The notes beneath the pieces were generated by a model. It was not told where the DNA came from, ran no database searches, and saw only the letters and a list, made by a program, of their open reading frames with translations. Positions 1 through 11,227 of a stretch of 64,000 nt of DNA are shown here, one piece after another. The DNA is from Herbaspirillum sp. (GTDB lineage: Bacteria; Pseudomonadota; Gammaproteobacteria; Burkholderiales; Burkholderiaceae_D). The position numbers were made by a program, and so were the translations under genes. The stretch is from the NCBI RefSeq assembly GCF_017744395.1, contig NZ_JAGIBI010000001.1, forward strand, positions 434,001 through 498,000, in the 5' to 3' direction. Position 1 is the first letter of the stretch; the number at the start of each line of letters is the position of its first letter.

Positions 1-1
1 G

Positions 2-430
2 GAGGATGAAAACAATCGCCTGCAACACGAGCTCAAATTGGCTAATTCAGCGCTTGCCGCAACCAACCAGGAATTGGACCGGCTGCTCAAGGAGCAGGAG
101 CAGCGAATAGAAAACGATGAGGTAAGCCTGCAGATCACCCATGAAATCCTGGAGCATCTCAACATTCCGCTGATGGGGGCGGATGAGGAAAGGAATATCG
201 TATTTCTCAATTCAGCGGCGCAGCAGCTATTGGGCAGCGACAAGGCCTTGCTTGGCACCAACCTGATGCGCAGCATTCCGTTGGTAGCGCAGGCTTGGGG
301 GCAGGGGAATCTCCATATGGAAATTCGGGACGATCTCTACGGCGTGAACATCTATCCCATGGGGAAGACCTCGCGCTCCAGGGGAAAACTCATCACCTTT
401 GTCAGGCTGCCAGAGGAGCAGGGCCAATGA
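2..430 (+). CDS. C-terminal part of a PAS-domain signalling protein (5' end outside window)
   Basis: The reading frame is already open at base 2 and ends in TGA at 428-430, so only the C-terminal 142 codons are present. The visible part starts with a charged, Gln/Glu-rich helical stretch that looks like a coiled coil, followed by a PAS-like domain (around EHLNIPLMGADEERNIVF). Coiled coil plus PAS is the usual C-terminal half of a receiver-PAS response regulator or an orphan sensor, but no receiver is in the window. A TTG at 38 could be taken as a start, but the upstream frame is coding-like. It overlaps the next gene by four bases (ATGA), implying translational coupling with the small protein, HDOD protein and kinase that follow. 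Confidence 0.75.
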   Translation, partial: EDENNRLQHELKLANSALAATNQELDRLLKEQEQRIENDEVSLQITHEILEHLNIPLMGADEERNIVFLNSAAQQLLGSDKALLGTNLMRSIPLVAQAWGQGNLHMEIRDDLYGVNIYPMGKTSRSRGKLITFVRLPEEQGQ

Positions 431-771
431 GCGCCGCCAAGCTGGTCAAGGAAATACCTCTGGATAAGGCCGTTTCCGGAATGGTGCTGGCCCAGCCGAT
501 AGAGGAGAAGCCCGGGACATATCTCATGCCTGCCGGTACCAAGCTATCGGAAAAATCGCTGCACACCTTGAAAAACCGGGGCGTGCTCCATGTGACCGTG
601 GTGTTGTCGCCGGCCGATGACATGCGCGGGCAGGCAGAGATGCAGGTTGATGAACAATTGAAGAGGGTTGACGTACTCTTCAGAAATAGCCGTCACAGCG
701 ACGCAAATCGTGTCCTGATGAATTGCCTGCGGCGATACAGAACAAAAGGACGCCATGATTCCCCTGACTAA
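427..771 (+). CDS. small uncharacterised protein (114 aa) in a signalling operon
   Basis: The ATG at 427 overlaps the stop of the preceding gene (ATGA), and the end overlaps the next gene by 17 bases, so this is an internal member of a tightly packed operon. The first ~65 residues (DKAVSGMVLAQPI, then a segment with LMPAGTKLSEKSLHTLKNRG) resemble the short beta-rich N-terminal module found ahead of HD-GYP domains in c-di-GMP phosphodiesterases, but the HD-GYP catalytic part is absent. The remaining ~45 residues are a charged helix. There is no signal peptide or membrane segment. By context it is probably a cytoplasmic partner of the HDOD protein or kinase. Function unknown. Confidence 0.7.
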   Translation: MSAAKLVKEIPLDKAVSGMVLAQPIEEKPGTYLMPAGTKLSEKSLHTLKNRGVLHVTVVLSPADDMRGQAEMQVDEQLKRVDVLFRNSRHSDANRVLMNCLRRYRTKGRHDSPD

Positions 772-1597
772 GGATGAGATAAGCGAGGCGGTCCTCGATC
801 TCCCGGCGCTGCCCCATATCGTGATGGAGCTGTTTCGGGCCCTTGAGAAGGAGGATGTCGACGCCAACCTTCTCTCTCAAAAGATATCCTATGACCAGGC
901 CCTGGCGGCAAAGGTGCTCGGTCTTGCAAATTCCTCGTTCTACGGCATGCAAGGCAAAGTCGGCTCCATCGCTTATGCGGTCGCCGTTCTCGGTTTTGGC
1001 TGCATCCGTTCGCTGGCCACTGCCGCAGGCTTGGCGCAGATATTTTCAGGACGCGCTTCCAGTGAGCTGCATGCGCAATTGTGGACACATGCCATCGCGA
1101 CGGCCTTAGCGGCCAGAAGCCTGGCGAAGTGCATCGGCGAGAATGAAGACCAGGCTTTCATCGCGGGACTCTTGCACAACATTGGACGACTGGTTTTGAT
1201 TACCCACTATCCGGTTCGGTACCAGGATGTGCTGTCCTGGAGCAGCGCGCACGATGCCGAATTGTCTCTTGCGGAAGTTGCCGTCCTCGGCGTTGACCAC
1301 AAGCTGGTAGGCCGCGCAGTGCTGACCCGCTGGAAATTTCCGGCCTCCATCGTGGCGACGCTCGATACCGTTGCGCAAGGCGCCCCTGATCTCCATGGCA
1401 AGGCGGCGTCGGTCATTGTCGTGGCCGATGCCATCGCGCATGCCCTGGACCTCCAAAGCCCTCCCGACAACCAAGTGCCGGTCATCCCCCAATCCCAATG
1501 GGACCAGCTTGGGTTGAGCGAAGCAATATTGACGGAAGTATTCAGCAGTACCGAAAAGTCCTTTGAAGACGTCTGCGCTATCTTGAGGGCGCCATAA
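755..1597 (+). CDS. HDOD domain protein
   Basis: This 280-residue protein is almost entirely an HDOD domain, a variant of the HD phosphohydrolase fold that has lost the metal-binding signature and acts as a regulatory or scaffold domain. Typical blocks are LPALPHIVMELF near the start, the segment around LGLANSSFYG at about 53-62, and IAGLLHNIGRLVL at about 134-146. The ATG at 755 lies 17 bases inside the previous gene and is preceded by AAAGGA. HDOD proteins often sit with two-component genes, as here, with a PAS kinase 26 bp downstream. Output is unknown; a role in relaying kinase or c-di-GMP signals is inference from context. Confidence 0.88.
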   Translation: MIPLTKDEISEAVLDLPALPHIVMELFRALEKEDVDANLLSQKISYDQALAAKVLGLANSSFYGMQGKVGSIAYAVAVLGFGCIRSLATAAGLAQIFSGRASSELHAQLWTHAIATALAARSLAKCIGENEDQAFIAGLLHNIGRLVLITHYPVRYQDVLSWSSAHDAELSLAEVAVLGVDHKLVGRAVLTRWKFPASIVATLDTVAQGAPDLHGKAASVIVVADAIAHALDLQSPPDNQVPVIPQSQWDQLGLSEAILTEVFSSTEKSFEDVCAILRAP

Positions 1598-1623
1598 GAA
1601 CGATCCTAGCCAGGGAGACGGGA

Positions 1624-3063
1624 ATGTCATCTATTCAGCAGCCTCTGTTCGAGCCCCAAATTTCCGAGTTCTTCGACGGATGCCCCGTGCCTGCCTTCGC
1701 GATCGACAACAACCATGTCATTACGCACTGGAACAAGGCTTGCGAACACATCCTCGGCATGCCCGCCGCGAGTATGGTGGGGACGAAAAAGCAATGGACG
1801 CCGTTTTATCCCGCCGAGCGTCCCGTCCTGGCCGACCTGATTGTCAACGGTTCCTTCGAAAATGTCGTGGGAATGTACTACCACGACAATGACAACTTCC
1901 AGAAGTCGCGCCTTATCCCGGGGGCGGTAGAGGCCGAGAAATTCTTCCCCCACCTGGGCAATGAGGGACGCTGGCTTTACTTTTCTGCCGCGCCCTTGCG
2001 CGACCAGAACGGCCAGATCGTAGGCGCCATCGAAGTGCTTCAGGATGTGACGGCACAGAAAAACGCCGAACTGGACTTGCGGCGCATGTGGCAGGAACTG
2101 GAAATGAAAGTGGAACAGCGCACGTCGGAACTTGCGGTGGCGAACCAGAAGATGGAGGAAGACCTGCTCCGGCGCGTTGCCGCAGAGGCCGAGCTGGTCA
2201 AGCGAAATGCAGCATTGACGGAGCTGAACCGGAAGCTGTCGATGGCGCAGGAGCAGCTCATGCAATCGGAAAAGCTCGCTTCCATCGGGCAATTGGCCGC
2301 CGGCGTGGCGCATGAAATCAATAATCCTGTCGGATATATATTTTCGAATTTCAGTTCGCTCGAAACGTATATCGAGTCCTTGCTGAAAGTGCTGGATGCC
2401 TATCAGCGGCTGGACAATGCGGAAGATAAGGCCGCGGCAAGCCTCGAACTGCAGGCCATCCAGAAAGAAGTGGATCTGGATTATCTGAAAGAGGATATTC
2501 CGGCACTGATGAGCGAGTCGCGCGAAGGGATAAGCCGGGTAAGAAAGATTGTCCAGGACTTAAAGGATTTTTCGCGCACGGATACCGCGCTGGAATGGCA
2601 GTGGGTGAATCTCCATAACGGCATCGACTCGACGCTCAATATTGTCAGCAACGAAATCAAGTACAAGGCGGATGTCATCAAGAATTATGGGGACATTCCT
2701 GAAATTGAATGCTTGCCCAGCCAGATCAACCAGGTTGTGATGAACCTGATTGTCAATGCCGCGCAATCGATTGGGGAGCAAAGAGGTTCGATTTCAATTG
2801 CCACCCGCAGAGTCGACGAGGACGTTGAAATTGAAATCCAGGATACGGGGTGTGGCATTCCCGCGGAAAACCTGACCAAGATTTTTGACCCGTTCTTCAC
2901 CACCAAACCCGTCGGCAAGGGAACGGGGCTAGGCCTGTCGCTTTCCTATGGAATAATCCAGAAGCACGGGGGAGACATCAGTGTGCGCAGCGTGGTCGAT
3001 GCCGGTACGACCTTTGTGTTGCGTATTCCTATCAAGCACAAGGACGACGCAAGCCCGGTCTGA
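1624..3063 (+). CDS. PAS domain sensor histidine kinase
   Basis: A 479-residue cytoplasmic kinase with no membrane segment. A PAS domain (about 12-145, opening [15 protein letters not shown]) is followed by a coiled-coil linker (150-215), a HisKA domain with phospho-acceptor His230 in [14 protein letters not shown], and an HATPase_c domain with N box ([13 protein letters not shown]), G1 (DTGCGIP) and G2 ([14 protein letters not shown]). The HEINNP form of the H box is typical of the family that includes MifS/NtrB-like kinases. It is last in the chain with the PAS protein, the small protein and the HDOD protein. No receiver-type regulator is visible here; the truncated first gene is the best candidate partner. 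Confidence 0.92.
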   Translation: MSSIQQPLFEPQISEFFDGCPVPAFAIDNNHVITHWNKACEHILGMPAASMVGTKKQWTPFYPAERPVLADLIVNGSFENVVGMYYHDNDNFQKSRLIPGAVEAEKFFPHLGNEGRWLYFSAAPLRDQNGQIVGAIEVLQDVTAQKNAELDLRRMWQELEMKVEQRTSELAVANQKMEEDLLRRVAAEAELVKRNAALTELNRKLSMAQEQLMQSEKLASIGQLAAGVAHEINNPVGYIFSNFSSLETYIESLLKVLDAYQRLDNAEDKAAASLELQAIQKEVDLDYLKEDIPALMSESREGISRVRKIVQDLKDFSRTDTALEWQWVNLHNGIDSTLNIVSNEIKYKADVIKNYGDIPEIECLPSQINQVVMNLIVNAAQSIGEQRGSISIATRRVDEDVEIEIQDTGCGIPAENLTKIFDPFFTTKPVGKGTGLGLSLSYGIIQKHGGDISVRSVVDAGTTFVLRIPIKHKDDASPV

Positions 3064-3233
3064 CCGGCGCGCGTTCCGGCGAAGCCGGCCGCCTGGCTGG
3101 GGCTGTCGATCCCGTGCCGGATGCATGCGCTGCTTGTGGTAAGTTCCTTCAATGTCCGGGCTGCTGGCAGAATAGCGGGCCCCGGCATGCCTTTTTACTT
3201 TCCCCTTTTCCCTTTCCTTTTTCAAAGATATCC

Positions 3234-3719
3234 ATGAAATTCAATGCACGCTCCCTGGCTTGCCTAGTTCTTTGCGCCGCCGCCTTCGCCGCGGGCAGCG
3301 TGAAGGCGGAAGACCTGGCGGAGGTAAGCACCGCCTTCCGCTGGCTGGGCAAGAACGACCGGGTGGTCATCGAAGCCTATGACGACCCCAAGGTGGGCGG
3401 CGTGACCTGCTACGTCTCGCGGGCGCGTACCGGCGGCGTCAAGGGTACGGTGGGGCTGGCCGAGGACAAGTCGGAGGCGTCGATCGCCTGCCGCCAGGTG
3501 GCGGCGGTGCAGTTCAACGGCAAGCTGCCGGTGCAGGAAGACGTGTTCACCGAACGCATGTCGATCCTGTTCAAGCGCCTGCACGTGGTGCGGGTGGTGG
3601 ACGTCAAGCGCAATACGCTGGTCTACCTGACCTATTCGGACAAACTGATCGACGGCAGCCCGATGAATGCGGTGACGGCCGTGCCAGTGGCGGCATCGTC
3701 GCCGATTCCGGTCAAATAA
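3234..3719 (+). CDS. creA: CreA family periplasmic protein
   Basis: A 161-residue protein with a clear signal peptide (MKFNARSLACLVLCAAAFAA, cleavage near VKA-ED), followed by the CreA domain: WLGKNDRVVIEAYDDPKVGGVTC, two cysteines (in VTCYVS and IACRQV) and FKRLHVVRVVD. The ATG at 3234 was chosen because it gives the signal peptide; the frame is open further upstream to 3114 but that stretch looks non-coding. A nearly pure pyrimidine run precedes the start. CreA homologues are widespread in proteobacteria and their biochemical role is unknown. It stands alone between the kinase and tig. Confidence 0.88.
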   Translation: MKFNARSLACLVLCAAAFAAGSVKAEDLAEVSTAFRWLGKNDRVVIEAYDDPKVGGVTCYVSRARTGGVKGTVGLAEDKSEASIACRQVAAVQFNGKLPVQEDVFTERMSILFKRLHVVRVVDVKRNTLVYLTYSDKLIDGSPMNAVTAVPVAASSPIPVK

Positions 3720-4035
3720 ACAGGCGCTGCGATTGCCGGAGGCTGGCAATCGTGTCGGCCGGATTGCCTTGTGGAAATTGTGGTATCGGGCGGCGGTTGC
3801 GATGCGCGATGCGATTCTTGCAACTGCCTGTACCGGCCGGCGTTTCAAGGCAATGCCGGCGCTTTGGCCGGGCTTTGCGGGGCCATCGGCCCAATTTTGG
3901 ACTCCGCAAGGTTTTTCCGTATAAAATAGAAGGCTTTAGCGCGGTCGGGCAGGCCGTTTCTCGTCTGGCACATCGGTGCGGGCGGGAAAACGAATGTTCC
4001 GGCTTACGGAATTCTTAATTATTTGGACGATTTAA
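3720..4035 (+). other. intergenic region carrying the tig promoter
   Basis: 316 bases with no credible gene. The right half holds the promoter described separately and a roughly 100-base leader to tig. No terminator-like hairpin with a T run was found after creA. Two short open frames here have no ribosome site and no recognisable product. Confidence 0.7.
3897..3925 (+). promoter_or_regulatory. sigma-70 promoter for tig
   Basis: TTGGAC at 3897-3902 and TATAAA at 3920-3925 are separated by exactly 17 bases, a near-consensus housekeeping promoter about 110 bases ahead of tig. It probably drives tig, with readthrough into clpP as there is only a 50-base gap between those genes. Confidence 0.75.
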
Positions 4036-5385
4036 ATGGCAACTGCAGTCGAAACCCTGAGCAAACTCGAACGTCGTATGACCCTGACTTTCCCGCTGGC
4101 CGATGTTCAGGCTGAAGTGGAAAAGCGCCTGAAGGTGCGTGCCCGCACTGCCAAGGCGCCGGGCTTCCGTCCGGGTAAAGTGCCGATGAAGATGGTTGCC
4201 GCCCAGTTCGGCTACCAGGTCGAAACCGAAGTCCTGAACGACAAGGTCGGCCGCGCATTCAACGACGCAGCGGTCGAGAACAACCTGCGCGTGGCCGGTT
4301 TCCCGTCGATCGAACCCAAGACCAGCGAAGAAGCCGGCGAAGGCCAACTGGCTTTCAACGCCACCTTCGAAGTCTATCCGGAAGTGGTCATCGGAGACCT
4401 GTCCGGTTCGGAAGTCGAAAAGACCACCGCATCGGTCTCCGACGCTGAAATCGACAAGACCATCGACATCCTGCGCAAGCAGCGCGTGCACTACCACGTC
4501 AAGGGCGAGCAAGGCGCGCACGGCGACGGCGGCGCCGACCAGTCGGCCCAGAACGGCGACCGCGTGACCGTGGACTTCGTCGGCAAGATCGACGGCGTGG
4601 AATTCCAGGGCGGCAAGGCCGACAACTTCCCGTTCGTGCTGGGCGAAGGCCGCATGCTGCCGGAATTCGAAGCCGCCACCATCGGCCTGAAGGTCGGCGA
4701 GTCCAAGACTTTCCCGCTGCCGTTCCCGGCCGACTACCACGGCAAGGACGTGGCCGGCAAGACCGCTGAATTCACCATCACCCTGAAGAAGGTCGAATGG
4801 GCGCACATGCCTGAAGTCGACGCCGACTTCGCACAGTCGCTGGGCATCGAAGACGGCGACCTGGCCAAGATGCGCGAAGATATCAAGAAGAACCTGGAAC
4901 GCGAAGTCACCGCGCGCACCAAGGCCAAGACCAAGGACAGCGTGATGGACGCCCTGATCAAGGCCAGCGACCTGGAAGTGCCGAAGGCCCTGATCGAGCA
5001 GGACGTCGAGCGCCTGTCGGAAATGGCCAAGCAGGACATGGCCCAGCGCGGCATGGACCCGAAGGTCATGCAACTGCCGAAGGAACTGTTCACCGCCCAG
5101 GCCGAGCGCCGCGTGCGCCTGGGCCTGATCCTGGCCGAAGTGGTCAAGCAGAACAAGCTGGAAGCCACCGAAGAGCAGGTCAAGGCGCAGATCGAAGACT
5201 TCGCGCAAAGCTATGAAGACCCGCAGCAAGTGCTGAAGTACTACTTCTCCGACCGTCGCCGCCTGGCCGAAGTCGAAGCTCTTGTTTTGGAAGAAAACGT
5301 CGTCAACTACGTTCTCGGCAAGGCCAAGGTTTCGGAAAAGCCGGTTTCGTTCGACGAACTGATGGGTAATCAGGCGCAAGCGTAA
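4036..5385 (+). CDS. tig: trigger factor (ribosome-associated chaperone, peptidyl-prolyl isomerase)
   Basis: 449 residues, the usual length. The N-terminal ribosome-binding domain carries the signature [12 protein letters not shown] near residue 44. A central FKBP-type isomerase domain follows (about 160-245, [17 protein letters not shown] and [13 protein letters not shown]), then the helical C-terminal chaperone arms ending with [11 protein letters not shown]. Trigger factor binds nascent chains at the ribosome exit. It is first in the conserved tig-clpP-clpX-lon order, has its own promoter at 3897, and a 50-base gap without terminator separates it from clpP. Confidence 0.98.
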   Translation: MATAVETLSKLERRMTLTFPLADVQAEVEKRLKVRARTAKAPGFRPGKVPMKMVAAQFGYQVETEVLNDKVGRAFNDAAVENNLRVAGFPSIEPKTSEEAGEGQLAFNATFEVYPEVVIGDLSGSEVEKTTASVSDAEIDKTIDILRKQRVHYHVKGEQGAHGDGGADQSAQNGDRVTVDFVGKIDGVEFQGGKADNFPFVLGEGRMLPEFEAATIGLKVGESKTFPLPFPADYHGKDVAGKTAEFTITLKKVEWAHMPEVDADFAQSLGIEDGDLAKMREDIKKNLEREVTARTKAKTKDSVMDALIKASDLEVPKALIEQDVERLSEMAKQDMAQRGMDPKVMQLPKELFTAQAERRVRLGLILAEVVKQNKLEATEEQVKAQIEDFAQSYEDPQQVLKYYFSDRRRLAEVEALVLEENVVNYVLGKAKVSEKPVSFDELMGNQAQA

Positions 5386-5435
5386 TCCGGTTTTCTCGCG
5401 TAGTATCGGAAAACTTTTACGCTAAGGATGCACAC

Positions 5436-6062
5436 ATGACAGGTCTGATCAAGGAGTCTGCACTGGACACGCAAATGCTCGGCTTGGTGCCGATGGTGGT
5501 CGAACAGAGCGGCCGCGGCGAGCGCGCGTACGACATTTACTCGCGCCTGCTGAAGGAACGCATCATTTTCCTGGTCGGACCGGTCAATGACGCTTCCGCC
5601 AACCTGATCGTCGCCCAGTTGCTGTTCCTGGAAAGCGAAAATCCGGACAAGGATATTTCGCTGTACATCAACTCGCCGGGCGGCTCGGTTTCGGCCGGCA
5701 TGGCGATCTTCGACACGATGCAGTTCATCAAGCCGCAAGTGTCGACGCTGTGCACCGGCCTGGCCGCGTCCATGGGCGCGTTCCTGCTGGCGGCCGGCGC
5801 CAAGGGCAAGCGTTTCTCGCTGCCGAACTCTCGCATCATGATCCACCAGCCCCTGGGCGGCGCCCAGGGCCAGGCATCGGATATCGAGATCCAGGCGCGT
5901 GAAATCCTGTACCTGCGCGAACGCCTCAATGGCATCCTGGCTGAAAAGACCGGCCGCTCGGTCGACCAGATCAGCAAGGACACCGATCGCGACAATTTCA
6001 TGTCGGCCGATGCCGCCGTGGAATATGGCCTGATCGACAAGGTGTTGACCGAACGTGCCTGA
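5436..6062 (+). CDS. clpP: ATP-dependent Clp protease proteolytic subunit
   Basis: 208 residues. The serine protease triad is present: Ser112 in GLAASMGAF, His137 in [10 protein letters not shown] and Asp186 near the end of DTDRDNF. The INSPGGSV segment that shapes the oxyanion region is also present. It forms the double heptameric barrel fed by ClpX, encoded next, and by other Clp ATPases. A short propeptide is likely, since the catalytic residues are offset by about 15 from mature E. coli numbering. It is followed by a strong terminator, so clpX probably has its own promoter. Confidence 0.98.
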   Translation: MTGLIKESALDTQMLGLVPMVVEQSGRGERAYDIYSRLLKERIIFLVGPVNDASANLIVAQLLFLESENPDKDISLYINSPGGSVSAGMAIFDTMQFIKPQVSTLCTGLAASMGAFLLAAGAKGKRFSLPNSRIMIHQPLGGAQGQASDIEIQAREILYLRERLNGILAEKTGRSVDQISKDTDRDNFMSADAAVEYGLIDKVLTERA

Positions 6063-6097
6063 ACCGGCCCGGCAGTAAGACAGTAAAACGCCTGAAA

Positions 6098-6130
6098 ATG
6101 CCCGGACGAATTGCCGTCCGGGCATTTTTT
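6098..6130 (+). terminator. intrinsic terminator after clpP
   Basis: A perfect 10-bp stem (ATGCCCGGAC / GTCCGGGCAT) with an 8-base loop, immediately followed by a T run to 6130. Confidence 0.9.
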
Positions 6131-6309
6131 ATGGGAATTTCGCAAAGAACGGCTTTTTCGCTTCTGTTTCCTTGATAAACCGGGGGCGGGATGACATATA
6201 AATGTCACATGGCGAACCGGAGATGCGGGGCGCGGCCGAAAACGGCCAAACCGTGACGAATTCGCATTTCGCAGGTATGATCAAGTCGTAAATTACCTCC
6301 TTTAGCTCT

Positions 6310-7575
6310 ATGTCCGAGAAAAAATCTTCCAGCGGCGAAAAGTTGCTTTATTGCTCTTTCTGCGGCAAAAGCCAGCACGAAGTCAAAAAGCTGATCGCCG
6401 GCCCTTCGGTATTCATCTGCGACGAATGCATCGACCTGTGCAACGACATCATCCGTGATGAAGCCGCCAGCGTGGAATCGGTCCCCGGCGCCAAGTCGGA
6501 CCTGCCCACGCCGCAGGAGATTTGCGACCTGCTGGACCAGTACGTGATCGGACAATCCACCGCCAAGCGCATCCTGTCGGTGGCGGTGTACAACCATTAC
6601 AAGCGCCTGAAGCACCTGGGCAAGAAGGACGACGTCGAACTGGCCAAGAGCAACATCCTGCTGGTCGGTCCCACCGGCTCCGGCAAGACGCTGCTGGCGC
6701 AAACGCTGGCGCGCATGCTCAACGTCCCCTTCGTGATCGCCGACGCCACCACGCTGACCGAAGCCGGCTACGTGGGCGAGGACGTCGAGAACATCATCCA
6801 GAAGCTGCTGCAGAACTGCAATTACGAAGTCGAGAAGGCCCAGAAGGGCATCGTCTACATCGACGAAATCGACAAGATCTCGCGCAAGTCTGACAACCCC
6901 TCGATCACCCGCGACGTGTCGGGCGAAGGCGTGCAGCAGGCGCTGTTGAAACTGATCGAAGGCACCATGGCATCGGTGCCGCCGCAGGGCGGCCGCAAGC
7001 ACCCGAACCAGGATTTCGTGCAGATCGACACGACCAACATCATGTTCATCTGCGGCGGCGCGTTCGACGGCCTGGCCAAGATCATTTCCGACCGTTCGGA
7101 AAAGAGCGGCATCGGTTTCTCGGCCAGCGTCAAGAGCCAGTCCGAGAAGACCAACTCCGAGGTGCTGCTCAATGCCGAGCCGGAAGACTTGGTCAAGTTC
7201 GGCTTGATTCCCGAACTGGTCGGCCGCCTGCCGGTCATCGCCACCCTGAACGAACTGGACGAGGCGGCGCTGATCGAGATCCTGATCGAGCCGAAGAATG
7301 CGCTGGTCAAGCAATATGCCAAGCTGCTGCAGATGGAAGGCGCCGAGCTGGAGATCCGTCCCGCCGCCATGCACGCGATCGCCAAGAAGGCGCTGGCGCG
7401 CAAGACCGGCGCGCGCGGTCTGCGTTCGATCCTGGAGCATGCCTTGCTGGACGTGATGTACGAACTGCCCAGCCAGCAGAATGTGGCCAAGGTTGTGGTC
7501 GATGAAAACACCATCACCAACGGCGCCAAGCCGCTGATGATCTACCACGACCAACCGAAGGTTTCCGGCGCCTGA
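6310..7575 (+). CDS. clpX: ATP-dependent Clp protease ATP-binding subunit ClpX
   Basis: 421 residues. An N-terminal C4 zinc-binding domain has cysteines 15, 18, 37 and 40 ([15 protein letters not shown]). The AAA+ module has Walker A GPTGSGKT (120-127), Walker B around [10 protein letters not shown], and a C-terminal small domain with [11 protein letters not shown]. It unfolds substrates (for example SsrA-tagged proteins) and passes them to ClpP. It is separated from clpP by about 250 bases with a terminator, so it is probably transcribed separately. No clean promoter could be picked by eye upstream. Confidence 0.98.
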   Translation: MSEKKSSSGEKLLYCSFCGKSQHEVKKLIAGPSVFICDECIDLCNDIIRDEAASVESVPGAKSDLPTPQEICDLLDQYVIGQSTAKRILSVAVYNHYKRLKHLGKKDDVELAKSNILLVGPTGSGKTLLAQTLARMLNVPFVIADATTLTEAGYVGEDVENIIQKLLQNCNYEVEKAQKGIVYIDEIDKISRKSDNPSITRDVSGEGVQQALLKLIEGTMASVPPQGGRKHPNQDFVQIDTTNIMFICGGAFDGLAKIISDRSEKSGIGFSASVKSQSEKTNSEVLLNAEPEDLVKFGLIPELVGRLPVIATLNELDEAALIEILIEPKNALVKQYAKLLQMEGAELEIRPAAMHAIAKKALARKTGARGLRSILEHALLDVMYELPSQQNVAKVVVDENTITNGAKPLMIYHDQPKVSGA

Positions 7576-7710
7576 GGGGGCGCGGGATTTTCGAAGCAGT
7601 AGGGAGCGGCGCGGCATCATGCGCCGTTCCATGCAGTAACAGGCCGCATAAGTCCGGTAACCGCAAACGCGGTAAAATAAACCGGCGCAAATCACTCTGG
7701 CTTCCATCGC

Positions 7711-7747
7711 AAAGCCACCCGAGGGCGACTTCGTGTGTGGCTTTTTT
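7711..7747 (+). terminator. probable intrinsic terminator between clpX and lon
   Basis: AAAGCCAC (7711-7718) pairs with GTGGCTTT (7737-7744), with an 18-base loop and a T run to 7747. It lies about 135 bases after clpX and 115 before lon. Confidence 0.7.
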
Positions 7748-7861
7748 ATTTTGTTGCGATCATGACATCGGTTTCCCGGCCGTGATTTTTTAGCTCAGCC
7801 GGACTTGTGTTTTGGTCACTCGTGCCAACATCATTCACAGTATTCATTGATAAGGCCCGCC

Positions 7862-10270
<2,409 letters not shown>

Positions 10271-10303
10271 TCGGGAAGCCATATCGCAATATCGCAAGTA
10301 TGG

Positions 10304-10328
10304 AAAACGCCTCTTCGGAGGCGTTTTT
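10304..10328 (+). terminator. intrinsic terminator after lon
   Basis: A 10-bp perfect stem (AAAACGCCTC / GAGGCGTTTT) closed by a stable TTCG tetraloop and followed by further T residues. Confidence 0.93.
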
Positions 10329-10412
10329 TCTTGCCTCAGCGGCTTTCGCCTTGATTTCCGCCGGGGAACCAGCCTTGTCGCCCCAAAATTGCCGAAAAAC
10401 CCGGAAACCCGC

Positions 10413-10441
10413 TTGACACAAGGATTTGCGGCTTGTTTAAT
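10413..10441 (+). promoter_or_regulatory. sigma-70 promoter for hupB and probably the tRNAs
   Basis: A consensus -35 TTGACA (10413-10418), a 17-base spacer and TTTAAT (10436-10441) make this the best promoter in the window. It sits about 107 bases ahead of the hupB start, leaving a leader of roughly 100 bases. No terminator is visible between hupB and the tRNA genes, so it may also serve them. Confidence 0.85.
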
Positions 10442-10447
10442 AGCCGC

Positions 10448-10502
10448 TGCGGAATTTTTCCGCAAGGCAAGCGACGGTGAGAGGACTCTACCGTTGAGTC
10501 GC
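10448..10502 (+). other. structured leader of hupB
   Basis: Two inverted repeats in the 5' leader: TGCGGAA / TTCCGCA with a 3-base loop (10448-10464), and a second element between 10471 and 10502 in which GCGAC pairs with GTCGC and ACGGT with ACCGT. No T run follows, so these are not terminators. A role in hupB mRNA stability or translation is inference. Confidence 0.45.
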
Positions 10503-10547
10503 AAGCGCTGTCACTGATAATTAAACTTATTTGTACAAGGGGCGTAA

Positions 10548-10820
10548 GTGAATAAAGGCGAACTGATTGAACATATTGCCGGTGCCGCAGACATCTCCAA
10601 GGCCGCAGCCGGCCGCGCAGTGGATGCATTCATCGGTGCAGTGAAGACCACGCTGAAGAAGAATGGCAGCGTGACCCTGGTCGGTTTCGGCACCTTCGCC
10701 GTCGGCAAGCGCGCAGCGCGTACCGGCCGCAATCCGCAGACCGGTGCAGCGATCAAGATCAAGGCAGCGAAAGTACCTAAATTTAAAGCTGGCAAGGCGC
10801 TGAAAGATGCTATAAAATAA
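10548..10820 (+). CDS. hupB: DNA-binding protein HU
   Basis: A 90-residue HU protein with a GTG start at 10548 preceded by AAGGGGCG. It has the family pattern [11 protein letters not shown], the core [20 protein letters not shown] with the DNA-binding arm, and the ending [12 protein letters not shown] dimers bend and compact DNA. Its place after lon is the classic bacterial order. It begins with its own strong promoter and is followed after 46 bases by tRNA-Val with no terminator between them. Confidence 0.97.
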   Translation: MNKGELIEHIAGAADISKAAAGRAVDAFIGAVKTTLKKNGSVTLVGFGTFAVGKRAARTGRNPQTGAAIKIKAAKVPKFKAGKALKDAIK

Positions 10821-10866
10821 CGGACTTTCGTCGCTGGTGACACAGCGGCAGACTGTTAAGGTATCG

Positions 10867-10942
10867 GGGTGCTTAGCTCAGTTGGTAGAGCGGAGCCCTT
10901 ACAAGGCTTAGGTCGGGAGTTCGAGCCTCTCAGCACCCACCA
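10867..10942 (+). tRNA. tRNA-Val (anticodon TAC)
   Basis: 76 bases including an encoded CCA. Acceptor stem GGGTGCT / AGCACCC, D arm GCTCAGTTGGTAGAGC, anticodon loop CTTACAA giving TAC, and T loop TTCGAGC. All arms fold as expected. It lies 46 bases after hupB. Confidence 0.97.
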
Positions 10943-10969
10943 TCGGCATCCAACAGTCAAACAGGTTTA

Positions 10970-11046
10970 GGAGCGGTAGTTCAGTTGGTTAGAATACCGG
11001 CCTGTCACGCCGGGGGTCGCGGGTTCGAGCCCCGTCCGCTCCGCCA
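10970..11046 (+). tRNA. tRNA-Asp (anticodon GTC)
   Basis: 77 bases including CCA. Acceptor stem GGAGCGG / CCGCTCC, anticodon loop CTGTCAC giving GTC, and T arm GCGGGTTCGAGCCCCGT. A terminator starts 4 bases after the CCA. Its 3' 20 bases are repeated at 11208-11227. Confidence 0.97.
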
Positions 11047-11049
11047 GAT

Positions 11050-11077
11050 AAAAACGCCCGCGCAAGCGGGCGTTTTT
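11050..11077 (+). terminator. intrinsic terminator after tRNA-Asp
   Basis: A 12-bp stem AAAAACGCCCGC / GCGGGCGTTTTT with a GCAA loop, ending in T residues. A close copy is at 11232-11258. Confidence 0.92.
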
Positions 11078-11119
11078 ACGTTTACACCCTGATTCGCGTA
11101 GCGAGTCCTCCGATCAGAA

Positions 11120-11227
11120 GCGGAGTGGAGCAAGCCGCCTGCGCGGCTTGCGGCGGGGCGAGAAGGGAATCGCTTGCAAGCGATTCCGCGGCCTGCAGCA
11201 TGTAGGAGAGCCCCGTCCGCTCCGCCA
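11120..11227 (+). ncRNA. candidate structured RNA closed by a duplicated tRNA-Asp acceptor end
   Basis: This segment can fold almost completely. A 9-bp closing stem joins GCGGAGTGG (11120-11128) to CCGCTCCGC (11217-11225), with one wobble pair. Inside are a 9-bp hairpin with CTGC loop (11130-11151), a 6-bp stem CGGGGC / GCCCCG (11154-11159 with 11210-11215), a perfect 22-base palindrome (11166-11187), and a 6-bp hairpin CCTGCA / TGTAGG with a 3-base loop and one wobble (11192-11206). The 3' end is identical to the last 20 bases of tRNA-Asp including CCA, and a terminator follows directly. It is not a functional tRNA, as the T arm and anticodon arm are missing. Whether it is transcribed is unknown; it could be a decayed tRNA copy or a repeat element. 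Confidence 0.4.

Noticed and set aside
3191-3223. Pyrimidine-rich run before creA as a regulatory element
   Set aside because: Striking composition but no structure or repeat; nothing ties it to regulation.
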